Source: Desulfuromonadaceae bacterium (GTDB taxonomy: Bacteria > Desulfobacterota > Desulfuromonadia > Geobacterales > Pseudopelobacteraceae). Taken from it: a DNA stretch of 24,702 bases. The notes below the pieces were generated by a model. It did no database searches. It saw only the letters and a list, made by a program, of their open reading frames with translations, and was not told the DNA's origin. Positions 6,535-13,669 of the stretch are shown piece after piece. Where the stretch lies: NCBI GenBank assembly GCA_028686145.1, contig JAQUCQ010000011.1, positions 1 through 24,702 of the forward strand, read 5' to 3'. The translations under genes were made by a program, and so were the position numbers. Each line of letters begins with the position of its first letter. The stretch's first letter is position 1.

Positions 6535-8396
6535 CAAAACTTTACCCTTATTCCACCGTCGAACCAGCGTTTTGGATTGGTGTAGAGGGTGGTGTCAGTC
6601 GTCTGCACGCCATTTAACAGGTTGTGACCAGAGAAAAACAGTTCCGGTGACAGCCCGGAGATTGGTTTCAGTTTCCAGTTCAGGTGCAGATCCCAGATCA
6701 TGCCGCTGCTCTGGGAAGGTTGCTTGGCAGGTGAGTTCCACCAGACATAGTTACCGGTTAGTACGCCGTGCAGTCCAAGGTCGCTCTTGTTGTAATCAAG
6801 AGCCAGTTTGACCATGTGAGGTGGGACAGATTGATCACTGTTGGTCTGCAGTTCTGCCCCGCTATCAGCATTCTTGGCGTACAGGTAGGTATAGCCGGTA
6901 GCAAGCGACAAGTTGTAAACCGATGTGGTGCGGGCTTCGATTTCAAAGCCCTGGCGGTTCTGGTTGGTTACAGAATTACTTCCCCCAGATTCACTGTTAC
7001 GAAGGGTGCTGTAGAAATAGGTGCCTTTGAGCCAGAGATAGGGTATTGCATCGCTCTCAATGCCGCCCTGAACGGTTTTCACTTTCTGAAGAGGGCCGGA
7101 AGTGCCGGTTTGTGGAAGGCTGAATCCGGAAGCGCCGGAGGCGCGCAGCGTCGTGTTCTCGGCAAGTCTATAGGTGGCGCCAAGCGTATAGCTCGTGTTG
7201 TCGCCGGAGTTTCCGGTGATGTCGTAGCGAATGCCGGGGAGGATGGTCAGTCGGTCAATTGTGTAGGCGCCGTTGGCATAAAACGCCCAAGTATCCCACG
7301 TCAGGTCGTAGGTTGGTGGCGGATTGAGAAGATCCCCAAGGCGGCCTTGGATATGGCCATACTCGATACCGGTAACCACATTACGCTGGCTATCACCCCA
7401 GGTAAGACGGGCGTTTGTTCCGCGGGTGGTTTCATGGGTAACAAAATCGTTAAAGAAGGTAACCGCACCCTGACCGTCAAGCCCACCATACTTCTGATGG
7501 TCATCCCGATAGGTAAAATATCCGTCAACATCAAGGGTAAGTTTAGTGTCAAGCGGTTGGCTGAACTTGAGGAAGCCGTTGGTGCGATGGTACTCGTTGT
7601 TGTCGTGAACCCAACCCCATTTTGCCGTATCACCCTCATCCGTCCCAGGTCGGGCATCGAGTTGTGTAAGAGAGAGCGTTGCTGTGCCATTGCCGGGCAA
7701 GCGATAGGTAAGTTTGCCGTACAGGTTGTTCAGGTTGGTGCTGGTATTAGGAGTGAGGCCATCAGAGCGGATATTTCCGGCAGTCAGATAGTAACCGAAA
7801 CGATCCACCGTACCGCTTAGCTCGGCACGGGAGTCTGCGGTGAATTTAGTGCCTGTTGAACCGGAAACTAACCCGGAAACAGGTCGCTCCGCATTCGGTT
7901 CTTTAGTGATGATATTGATTACACCACCGAGCGCGTTACCCCATGCGGCAGAAGCAGATCCCTTGATAATTTCAATCCGCTCGATATTTTGAACTGGGAT
8001 CAGCCCGGGGAGTGCCAAGCCCTGCGCAAAGTCGTTCTGACGGACGCCATCGATCAGCACCAATACCGTGGTGCTCAAAGCCCCTTGGATGTTGAAGAAA
8101 CTGAAGGTGGTGGGTGTTCTCAGATAGTCAAATTCGATGCCGGGTACCGTTTGGAGGACATCCGCTAGGGTGTGGGCATTAAGATTGGCAATCTGTTCGG
8201 CAGTGATAACGGTTACGTTTTCGGCTATTTTTGAAATAGGCAGCGGAAAGCGGGCTGTAGAAACGGCTTGTTCTTCGGACTTCTCGACTATTCCAAGAGA
8301 CTCAACTCCTTCGCTATCGGCAAAGGCAGACACTGCACCACTGAGCAGGAACGCAATCAGGACAATGAGCAGTTTATGGAGAGTGAACCGTCGCAG
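6534..8396 (-). CDS. TonB-dependent outer-membrane receptor
   Basis: About 620 residues. The plug domain holds KIAENVTVITAEQI, TLADVLQTVPGIEF, LVLIDGVRQND and IERIEIIKGSASAAWGNALGGVINIITK, all classic for this family. The remainder is a beta-barrel with alternating aromatic strands ending in a terminal phenylalanine (GGIRVKF). No in-frame ATG provides a signal peptide. A GTG at 8333 would begin after it. The frame stays open upstream to a stop, and a CTG at 8396 preceded by AAGGA gives a good signal peptide (MRRFTLHKLLIVLIAFLLSG, cleaved near SAFA), so CTG is the proposed start. It should import a scarce ligand such as a siderophore, cobalamin or metal complex. It overlaps the PF04392 gene downstream. 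Confidence 0.9.
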   Translation of the reverse strand: MRRFTLHKLLIVLIAFLLSGAVSAFADSEGVESLGIVEKSEEQAVSTARFPLPISKIAENVTVITAEQIANLNAHTLADVLQTVPGIEFDYLRTPTTFSFFNIQGALSTTVLVLIDGVRQNDFAQGLALPGLIPVQNIERIEIIKGSASAAWGNALGGVINIITKEPNAERPVSGLVSGSTGTKFTADSRAELSGTVDRFGYYLTAGNIRSDGLTPNTSTNLNNLYGKLTYRLPGNGTATLSLTQLDARPGTDEGDTAKWGWVHDNNEYHRTNGFLKFSQPLDTKLTLDVDGYFTYRDDHQKYGGLDGQGAVTFFNDFVTHETTRGTNARLTWGDSQRNVVTGIEYGHIQGRLGDLLNPPPTYDLTWDTWAFYANGAYTIDRLTILPGIRYDITGNSGDNTSYTLGATYRLAENTTLRASGASGFSLPQTGTSGPLQKVKTVQGGIESDAIPYLWLKGTYFYSTLRNSESGGSNSVTNQNRQGFEIEARTTSVYNLSLATGYTYLYAKNADSGAELQTNSDQSVPPHMVKLALDYNKSDLGLHGVLTGNYVWWNSPAKQPSQSSGMIWDLHLNWKLKPISGLSPELFFSGHNLLNGVQTTDTTLYTNPKRWFDGGIRVKF

Positions 8397-8493
8397 AGGA
8401 GTTCCTTATGGACATAATTTAATAGAAAATAGAGCCTAATGGATTTGCATCAGGAAAAACTTTGACTTTCAATAGTAAATACTCGATAACCTG

Positions 8494-8517
8494 TATACTG
8501 TATTTTACAAATGTAAA
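8494..8517 (+). promoter_or_regulatory. Putative -10 box and inverted repeat upstream of the peptide gene
   Basis: TATACT (8494-8499) resembles a sigma-70 -10 box. Just after it, TTTAC (8504-8508) and GTAAA (8513-8517) form a short inverted repeat that could be an operator near the transcription start. A TTGACT at 8462 is too far away (26 bases) to serve as the partner -35, so the promoter assignment is tentative. Confidence 0.3.
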
Positions 8518-8562
8518 CCACAACATTTTATGAGGTCTATAGTCCACAAGGAGGTGATAAGC

Positions 8563-8652
8563 ATGGGAATTGAAGTATTGGATGAGGGTGCAGAAAGTAC
8601 GGAGATGGTCAGCACCTGCTGCACTGCTGGGAGCACAAGCGCACGTAACTGA
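8563..8652 (+). CDS. Putative RiPP precursor peptide (29 aa)
   Basis: An ATG at 8563 with an excellent ribosome site (AAGGAGGTGATAAGC) opens 29 codons ending at TGA 8650-8652. The leader is acidic (MGIEVLDEGAESTEMV) and the C-terminal part is STCCTAGSTSARN, with two adjacent cysteines surrounded by Ser/Thr and a basic end. This leader/core split, the strong ribosome site and the maturase gene 65 bp downstream are what one expects of a ribosomally made, post-translationally modified peptide. Cysteine thioether formation by the radical SAM enzyme is inferred. Geobacter genomes carry an annotated but poorly characterised 'geopeptide' radical SAM group; whether this belongs to it must be checked. 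No protease, transporter or immunity gene is visible nearby. It is too short for ordinary gene finders. Confidence 0.75.
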   Translation: MGIEVLDEGAESTEMVSTCCTAGSTSARN

Positions 8653-8672
8653 TTAACCCGCCTGTAGACGTA

Positions 8673-8707
8673 AAATGGGGAACGTTCACTCCCCATTTAT
8701 TTTTTTA
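8673..8707 (+). terminator. Stem-loop with T run between precursor and maturase genes
   Basis: AAATGGGG and CCCCATTT flank a short loop (AACGTTCACT), followed by a run of T with one A. It is a standard rho-independent terminator placed 20 bp after the precursor stop and 10 bp before the maturase start. Partial read-through would give far more precursor than enzyme mRNA. Confidence 0.8.
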
Positions 8708-8717
8708 GAGAACCTCT

Positions 8718-9995
8718 ATGCCACTATCCCCGTATCTAAAAATATTCCCAGAGTCTGAGCATCCCGACTTTGCACTTGTCTATTCAACCAAAAAAGGTTC
8801 TCTGGTCAGGATCCCACAAAAACTCCTCGACTGTGCACAAAATGATATATTGGGAGATGCAAATCGAGAGACTTTGCAACGCCTGCAAATTTGGGTGGAT
8901 GACCCAATTGTCGAGCGAAAGACCATGACTACTTTGGTAGAACGGACTAATCGCTTTTCAAAAACCTTTACAGCTACGGTGGTTTTGACTCTTGATTGCA
9001 ATTTAGCCTGCCCTTATTGCTTTGAGGACCATTTCCGCGGCAATTTTTCCATGAACGAGGAAACAACCCAGCTTCTAACTGCTCATATCAAAAGGGAACA
9101 TATCGATGATGGGCGTGACGTAGAGCTACGCTTTTACGGTGGTGAGCCTCTAATGGCTATACCACTTCTAAAGAGAATTGCCGGTTTCCTCATAGAAGCT
9201 GCAACAGCCGCCGGAACGAAATTTTCCTGTAGTCTAACTACTAATGCAACCCTATTGACCCGCACTGCCGTTGAGGAATTGCTGCCCTTTGGCCTGAAAA
9301 GCGCCCAAATCACTCTGGACGGACCAAAGAGAATTCACAACCGCCAGCGCCCTTTTGTCTCTGGGCATGGGAGTTTTACAACGATTGTGGACAATATCCG
9401 CTCGGTCTATGAGCTCATTACCATCAAGCCAGGCGGTAACTTCACTCGTGGCAACTACCGTAAATTTCCTGAAATGCTCGATGCGTTGCTTATGGCAGGT
9501 ATTGATCCCAAAAAAATAGGGCCTATACAATTTGCTCCCATTCACCCTAAATCTGGCGGACATGCACCACACAGTTCATCATGTGCTATCGGTAACGAGC
9601 CTTGGCTGATAGAGGCGAATCTTTTCCTGCGTGAAGAAACTCTTCGGCGTGGGTTTGCCGTTGATAAACCTCACATGGGTGTGTGCATGATAGAACTGAC
9701 CAACAACATAGTGGTTAATTACGATGGCTCTCTCTACAAGTGCCCAGCATTAATGGGATGGCCCGAATTTGCAGTTGGCACTCTGGTTGATGGGATTATC
9801 GATTACCGCGAATCACACAAACTGGACATCTGGAAAAATGACGAGTGCCTTGAGTGTGCCTACCTGCCGCTCTGCTTTGGCGGATGCCGTTTCTTCCGCA
9901 AACTTGAAACCGGAGCTATAGACGGTGTTGATTGCCGCCGTGCAATGCTGGACGCATCGCTGGAAACAATTGTGCGGCAAAATTTGGACCAGTGA
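8718..9995 (+). CDS. Radical SAM/SPASM peptide maturase
   Basis: 425 residues. The N-terminal 85 residues (with YSTKKGSLVRIP near 22-33) may form a precursor-recognition region. The radical SAM core starts at TLDCNLACPYCFE, with Cys94, Cys98 and Cys101 for the SAM-binding cluster, and continues with RFYGGEP (138-144) and LTTNATLL. The SPASM part is textbook: Cys323, Gly337-x4-Cys342, then Cys377-x2-Cys380-x5-Cys386-x3-Cys390 and Cys406, enough for two auxiliary Fe-S clusters. Such enzymes cross-link or epimerise peptide side chains. The 29-residue peptide just upstream is the likely substrate. The ribosome site (AGAG, 7 bases) is weaker than the precursor's. It may belong to the 'geopeptide' maturase group. 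Cytoplasmic. Confidence 0.9.
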   Translation: MPLSPYLKIFPESEHPDFALVYSTKKGSLVRIPQKLLDCAQNDILGDANRETLQRLQIWVDDPIVERKTMTTLVERTNRFSKTFTATVVLTLDCNLACPYCFEDHFRGNFSMNEETTQLLTAHIKREHIDDGRDVELRFYGGEPLMAIPLLKRIAGFLIEAATAAGTKFSCSLTTNATLLTRTAVEELLPFGLKSAQITLDGPKRIHNRQRPFVSGHGSFTTIVDNIRSVYELITIKPGGNFTRGNYRKFPEMLDALLMAGIDPKKIGPIQFAPIHPKSGGHAPHSSSCAIGNEPWLIEANLFLREETLRRGFAVDKPHMGVCMIELTNNIVVNYDGSLYKCPALMGWPEFAVGTLVDGIIDYRESHKLDIWKNDECLECAYLPLCFGGCRFFRKLETGAIDGVDCRRAMLDASLETIVRQNLDQ

Positions 9996-10005
9996 TCCCA
10001 CCTGA

Positions 10006-10140
10006 TGTCAATCGGCTTCCAACTTTGACCCCCAATCGGCGTCCTGATTTACCCACCACTTAACGTGATATCGGTATGTTATGAGAGGCAGAAGGGTCAG
10101 ATTCGGCGCCTATATGGGGCAAATGCCAAATCCGGTTCAC
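10006..10140. mobile_element. 135-bp IS21-type mini-element, copy 1
   Basis: Begins TGTCAATCGG and ends CCGGTTCAC, differing at about four positions from the element at 21687-21821. Each end carries two TTGACCC/CTGACCC-type repeats facing inward, the multiple-terminal-repeat layout of IS21-family elements. There is no transposase, so it looks like an internally deleted, non-autonomous derivative. It starts 11 bp after the maturase stop codon. Confidence 0.7.
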
Positions 10141-10361
10141 TACATCATCAAGAATCAATAGGTGTCATCGGTCCAAAATCAAGTCCTAAGCACATTAAGA
10201 CAAGGCACTTACTTCCTACTATTCACAACATTCAATCTGTCTGCAAGAAAGTCTAAGAACCGTTTGTATACAGGGTTTGGGTTTGTGAGCCCTGCCTTGT
10301 AAACAGGAACCGCTGTGACTGCCTCACTCCTTCTACTGCAACCTATGTGCAACCTATAAAC
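10141..10361. other. Gene-free stretch after the mini-element
   Basis: Only short frames without ribosome sites occur. I see no known RNA or repeat here beyond the neighbouring mini-element and terminator. Confidence 0.5.
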
Positions 10362-10391
10362 AAAAAGGCCTACAGATAAAATCCGTAAACC
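10362..10391 (-). terminator. Terminator-like stem-loop of repeat copy C
   Basis: GGCCTACAGA (10367-10376) pairs with TCCGTAAACC (10382-10391), including G-T pairs. On the minus strand it is followed by TTTTTGTTTATAGG, sharing the tail seen at copies B and D. Confidence 0.65.
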
Positions 10392-10402
10392 CCTTATTTT
10401 AT

Positions 10403-10437
10403 TGGCGTCCCCTGATAGACGCACTTAGAACTTTTTC
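10403..10437 (-). repeat. Intergenic GGACGCC hairpin element, copy C
   Basis: The minus strand reads GAAAAAGTTCTAA, GTGCGTC, a loop that differs from copy B, and GGGGACGCCA. The stem bases are unchanged. This copy lies between two convergent genes, which argues against a role only as a 5' leader. Confidence 0.6.
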
Positions 10438-10565
10438 AGTTAGCTGACCAGCAAATTTCTTGTTAATTTGTCTTCAATTACCGTAAGCGTTTTGACCACT
10501 TTTCTCGGCCTAACTCAGTCATTGTAGTCAGCGGTTTGCTATGCAATCAGATAGCCAAAGACGAG

Positions 10566-10616
10566 AACACGAAGAGGCCGGAGGGCATTCACACTGGCCT
10601 CTTCGTGTTGTTTTTG
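10566..10616 (+). terminator. Long hairpin at the 3' end of the cytochrome gene
   Basis: AACACGAAGAGGCC (10566-10579) and GGCCTCTTCGTGTT (10596-10609) form a perfect 14-bp stem. On the plus strand it is followed by GTTTTTG; on the minus strand the tail (CTCGTCTTT) is poorer. It sits 17 bp past the cytochrome stop and could act in both directions. Confidence 0.6.
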
Positions 10617-10625
10617 AACTTCAGA

Positions 10626-11954
10626 TTACGGGTTGAAGTTGATTGTCCCATTATTGTGTGTGCTTATCCCCATGGTAATGGGGTTGCCGGGGCCGACCGG
10701 GTGACATATTCCGCAATTCGCGACATAGGCCTTTACAGCAACGGCCGGGTGAATCGCGCTAACCGGCGGCAATGCGTGGCACGCAACACAGCTCGCAGTG
10801 GGCAAACCGGCCAGGATATTGATTGTCCCGTTATTGTGCGTTGCCACACCTGACATGTTAAATGTGGTTGTTCCCGGGACCCAGCCTCCGATCACGTGAC
10901 AAACCCCGCACTTGGTGTTAGTCGTGTGAGGCATGGTGGTCGGTGAACCAGCCACATTTGGCACCGTGGTCGGCGGAAGGCTGTGGCAGGCAGACGTACA
11001 GCTCGGTGTAAGTATATTAAGTGCATGTGGTGCAACCACCGTTATAGAGAAGGCATTTGTAACCGTTCCCGCTGCCACATCAGTCACTGTGATGTTGGTG
11101 CTAACTGTACCGGAAGTGGTTGGCGTCCCAGAAATAACTCCGCCCGTACTTAGTAATAAACCTGCGGGGAGAGCGCTGCCGGCCGCAACTGTCCAAGTGT
11201 AGGGTGTCGTGCCACCGGTAGCAACCATTGTCACCGGACCATATGCAGCCCCCACCGCTCCGTCAGTAAGCGGAGAGGTGGTGCTGATACTCAATGGAGT
11301 CCCAGTTACGGCCACAGATATTGAGAGGGCCTTTGTAACCATTCCTGCATTCGCATCGGTCACCGTAATATTTACTACGGTAGTACCTGAGGCGGAAGGC
11401 GTCCCTGATATAACGCCGGCTGTACTTAGAGTCAAACCTGTTGGGAGAGCGCTTCCTGAGGTAACAGTCCAGGTGTATGGCCCCGTACCACCGTTAGCGG
11501 CCAGGATTACAGGACCATAGGCTGTTCCTACCATTCCTGCCGCCAGTGGAGAGGTTGTCGTTATGCTCAATGGAGTACCAGATGCAATCACGGTAATCGA
11601 GAGAACCTTTGTGGCGGTTCCGGCGGAAGTTGCAGAATCGGTAACCATTACGGTAAAATTAGTCGCGGTAGCCGCTGTAGTCGGAGTTCCGGAAATGACT
11701 CCGGACGACGTATTCAGACTGAGACCAGCTGGGAGGTTTCCAGCAGAAATTGACCACGTATAGGGTGTCGTGCCGCCGCTCGCCGCGAGGGCCTGACTAT
11801 AGGACGTGCCCACAGTTGCCCCGGGAAGCGATGCTGTCGTCACGGCTAACACGCCCGGGGGAGAGGAAGGATGGGAATCGCTTCCGCAACCTATAATCAC
11901 CATGGAGATGAAAGCTAGAAAAAGAAATAGACTACATATTTTTACTTTTTTCAT
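10626..11954 (-). CDS. Lipoprotein multihaem c-type cytochrome with putative Ig repeats
   Basis: 442 residues from the ATG at 11954, which has AAGGAG 7 bases upstream; the open frame extends further but lacks any signal there. The lipobox VIIGC places the lipidated cysteine at 23. Residues about 35-308 form three repeats of roughly 90 residues, each with TPYTW or GPYTW, LPAGL or LPTGL and GVISGTP, the He_PIG-type bacterial Ig fold. The C-terminal 130 residues carry haem sites C349-G-V-C-H, C389-V-A-C-H and C414-G-I-C-H, plus C319-T-S-A-C-H, an unusual CX3CH spacing. A duplicated THNNGTIN block follows haems two and four. Such proteins sit on the outer membrane or surface of metal-reducing bacteria and take part in extracellular electron transfer; that role is inferred here. 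Confidence 0.85.
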   Translation of the reverse strand: MKKVKICSLFLFLAFISMVIIGCGSDSHPSSPPGVLAVTTASLPGATVGTSYSQALAASGGTTPYTWSISAGNLPAGLSLNTSSGVISGTPTTAATATNFTVMVTDSATSAGTATKVLSITVIASGTPLSITTTSPLAAGMVGTAYGPVILAANGGTGPYTWTVTSGSALPTGLTLSTAGVISGTPSASGTTVVNITVTDANAGMVTKALSISVAVTGTPLSISTTSPLTDGAVGAAYGPVTMVATGGTTPYTWTVAAGSALPAGLLLSTGGVISGTPTTSGTVSTNITVTDVAAGTVTNAFSITVVAPHALNILTPSCTSACHSLPPTTVPNVAGSPTTMPHTTNTKCGVCHVIGGWVPGTTTFNMSGVATHNNGTINILAGLPTASCVACHALPPVSAIHPAVAVKAYVANCGICHPVGPGNPITMGISTHNNGTINFNP

Positions 11955-12041
11955 AATAAGACTCCTTTCATTGGTTAAAGACTGACGATAAATACACACC
12001 ATTGATATCCACCAACTCCTCCTTTCCCCAGCCGCCCAAAC

Positions 12042-12098
12042 AAAAAGCCGGGGTGTACGCATGTGACCATACAGATGTTTACATGCGGCAACCCGGCT
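12042..12098 (-). terminator. Attenuator-like stem-loop in the cytochrome leader
   Basis: On the minus strand, AGCCGGG opens a long stem with an inner GCATGT/ACATGC pair and closes with CCCGGCT followed by TTTTTG. It lies about 90 bp upstream of the cytochrome start codon, inside its leader, so premature termination controlled by upstream RNA is plausible. Confidence 0.6.
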
Positions 12099-12504
12099 AA
12101 CTTGAATAATGAAAATCAATATATTACAAAAAATATGAAAGGTTGATTCAAATAAAATCCGAATCGGCCTTTTAATTTCAAGTCCCGATGGCTTTCCGCC
12201 CCCTGATCACTCAGAGTTAGACTATTGAATTTTATCTCAGTAAAACATGTTGTCAATCGAGGGTTTTGTTTGTTGTGAGAATGCTGGTTTAGTGGACAAT
12301 GCTTCACCTACCGGGCGGTGGCCGTTACTCAGCCATACCCGTTCTTGCTGTGGGTAAACGCTCATGATCCGGTCTAGTTCGCTGCTCTGTTTGAAGGCAG
12401 GAGGATGAAAGGAAAGGCTGTCGAGCTTCACGCTCTTTGCGCTCAACGCCTTGTACTGGATAAGGGTACTTGGACTCTATTACAACACTGGCTACAGCAT
12501 AAAC
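12099..12504 (-). other. Gene-free stretch upstream of the cytochrome leader
   Basis: No credible coding frame. The part just upstream of the attenuator (12165-12215, minus strand) contains GGGGGCGGAAAGCC, vaguely like riboswitch cores. No known class could be matched, so it is listed only as the place where a sensor RNA for the attenuator would lie. Confidence 0.3.
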
Positions 12505-12537
12505 AAAAAAGAGCCTACAGTTATTAGCTGTAAGCTC
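12505..12537 (-). terminator. Terminator of repeat copy D
   Basis: GAGCCTACAG (12511-12520) pairs with CTGTAAGCTC (12528-12537). The minus strand continues with a run of six T and GTTTATG, as at copy B. Confidence 0.7.
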
Positions 12538-12547
12538 CTGATGTTGT

Positions 12548-12567
12548 CGGCGTCCCAAAGGCGACGG
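12548..12567 (-). repeat. Intergenic GGACGCC hairpin element, copy D (divergent)
   Basis: CGTC (12551-12554) and GACG (12563-12566) enclose a loop. On the minus strand it reads GTCGCCTTTGGGACGCC. It is shorter and more diverged than copies A-C but has the same position relative to a terminator. Confidence 0.45.
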
Positions 12568-12616
12568 AATTGAGTACTGGGAAATAGCCTTAGATATCGG
12601 CAAGATATAGCCACTT

Positions 12617-12671
12617 TAACGGGGTGCCCGGTTGACCTGCCGGGGGCGGTCTTTATGCCCCCGGTCACGGT
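12617..12671 (-). repeat. GC-rich double-hairpin element, copy 2
   Basis: TAACGGGG, GTTGACC and a CCGGGGGC...GCCCCCGG stem occur in the same order as at 3804-3850. It lies about 50 bp upstream (minus strand) of hairpin copy D, so the two may form one longer transcript ending at the 12505 terminator. Confidence 0.4.
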
Positions 12672-12779
12672 CTGACCGGCTTGTTGGGACATCATCTGTT
12701 TTCCATATTCAAGGGGGCTGACCCTCTTCTGTTTGACCCTTCTGTTCTTGTTTGTGCTACTACCACCTAAACATTTATA

Positions 12780-13424
12780 TCAGCAGAGTTCACCAATTCT
12801 CTTCAACCACCCTCTGCTGAAGGAAACGGTTGTCTTTGTCACAGGTATCCTTCTCTGGAGAGCTTCATGAATGTTCTTGCGGAATTCGTTAAATGCGTTG
12901 TCTGACACTGTGGCATCAAAGACAACTTTTTCGATCGCTTCAGATACCTCAAGATACTTGATCTTACGGCAAGACTTTTGACCAGTCCAAATTATCCTAA
13001 ATTCTCGTTCGTCCCTATACGCTCTTCTTTTGTAAAATGGGATATCATGTACGTTCAAATTCCTATCATCATTTTCAAAGTCTTTTAATTTCAAATACTC
13101 TATCTTCCCGGATCTGTAACCTTGGTCTGCAGGTATAGCCTTGAGTAGGAGAGCTTTATTGAAAATCACCCTCACTCCAAGTTCTTTTCCGTAATTTGCC
13201 CAGTGATGAGATGTCTCACTCGCGTATGTTAGGCAAGTTGCCAACAGGAGGGTAGTATTCGTTTTCTCTTTGTACAGTTCAATGCCTTTCGCGTCATTTT
13301 TATCTGGCCACAGGGCTGGATTCACAAGTGCCAAACTTTTCCTGCGCAAAAAATCTTGGAAGTATTCAGCTTTCATAAATTTTGATAAAATCCGACCCGC
13401 TTTAGCGTCCTCAATATCTCTCAT
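12780..13424 (-). CDS. DUF2971 domain-containing protein
   Basis: 214 residues. The N-terminal LVNPALWPDKNDAKGIELY and the later SETSHHWANYGKELGVRVIFN and YRDEREFRIIW segments match DUF2971, a family of small cytoplasmic proteins of unknown activity often found among defence and mobile genes. 'Shx.W..Yg....Gv.i.f' and 'F..E.E.R' are its hallmark motifs. The ATG at 13424 has GGAGG 5 bases upstream; another ATG four bases earlier is out of frame. The gene ends about 80 bp before GC-rich repeats and is separated from the helicase operon by an intron remnant. The family's position beside other defence genes supports, but does not prove, a defence role. Confidence 0.72.
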   Translation of the reverse strand: MRDIEDAKAGRILSKFMKAEYFQDFLRRKSLALVNPALWPDKNDAKGIELYKEKTNTTLLLATCLTYASETSHHWANYGKELGVRVIFNKALLLKAIPADQGYRSGKIEYLKLKDFENDDRNLNVHDIPFYKRRAYRDEREFRIIWTGQKSCRKIKYLEVSEAIEKVVFDATVSDNAFNEFRKNIHEALQRRIPVTKTTVSFSRGWLKRIGELC

Positions 13425-13481
13425 TCATACCTCCAACAATTAATATTTCAAAGACGGGCATAGGCACATAAAGTAGCCCGA

Positions 13482-13658
13482 AACCTCAATATCGTCTCTG
13501 TCCAATCGGGTAGGAGGCGGGGTCTCCCCCGCCGTCCTCCCACACCACCGTGCGTACGGTTCCGTACACGGCGGTTCATGAAACGCGCTGAAGTCGTTGG
13601 TACTGGTCTTGAAGTGAGACCAATCCCAGACTGTCGAAGTAGGAGTTCTTGAGAATCC
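13482..13658 (-). mobile_element. Group II intron 3' remnant (end of maturase ORF plus domains V-VI)
   Basis: On the minus strand, about 13658-13576 encodes RILKNSYFDSLGL and on to a TGA, resembling the C-terminal tail of group II intron reverse transcriptase/maturases. Right after it comes a hairpin of domain V type: ACCGCCGTG, TACGG, CCGTA, a two-base bulge and CACGGTGGT (about 13543-13575). A GC-rich domain VI-like hairpin follows (GGCGGGGGAGACCCCGCC, about 13513-13532), ending near CCCGATT. Everything 5' of the tail is missing, so it cannot splice. The exact boundaries are estimates. Confidence 0.7.
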
Positions 13659-13669
13659 GTCAGGAAGTC

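Noticed and set aside
6768..7820. Long plus-strand open frame (350 codons) opposite the TonB receptor gene
   Set aside because: No ribosome site or recognisable domain; it mirrors the codon pattern of the well-supported receptor on the other strand.
8462..8499. Sigma-70 promoter TTGACT plus TATACT for the peptide gene
   Set aside because: The gap of 26 bases is far from the usual 16-18, so only the -10 part is kept as tentative.
10933..11763. Several plus-strand open frames with Val/Pro/Ala-rich repeats
   Set aside because: They are antisense to the Ig repeats of the cytochrome and owe their repetitiveness to them.
12492..12695. Minus-strand 67-codon frame starting MMSQQAGQTV
   Set aside because: It runs through the double hairpin, hairpin copy D and its terminator; better explained as structured noncoding DNA.
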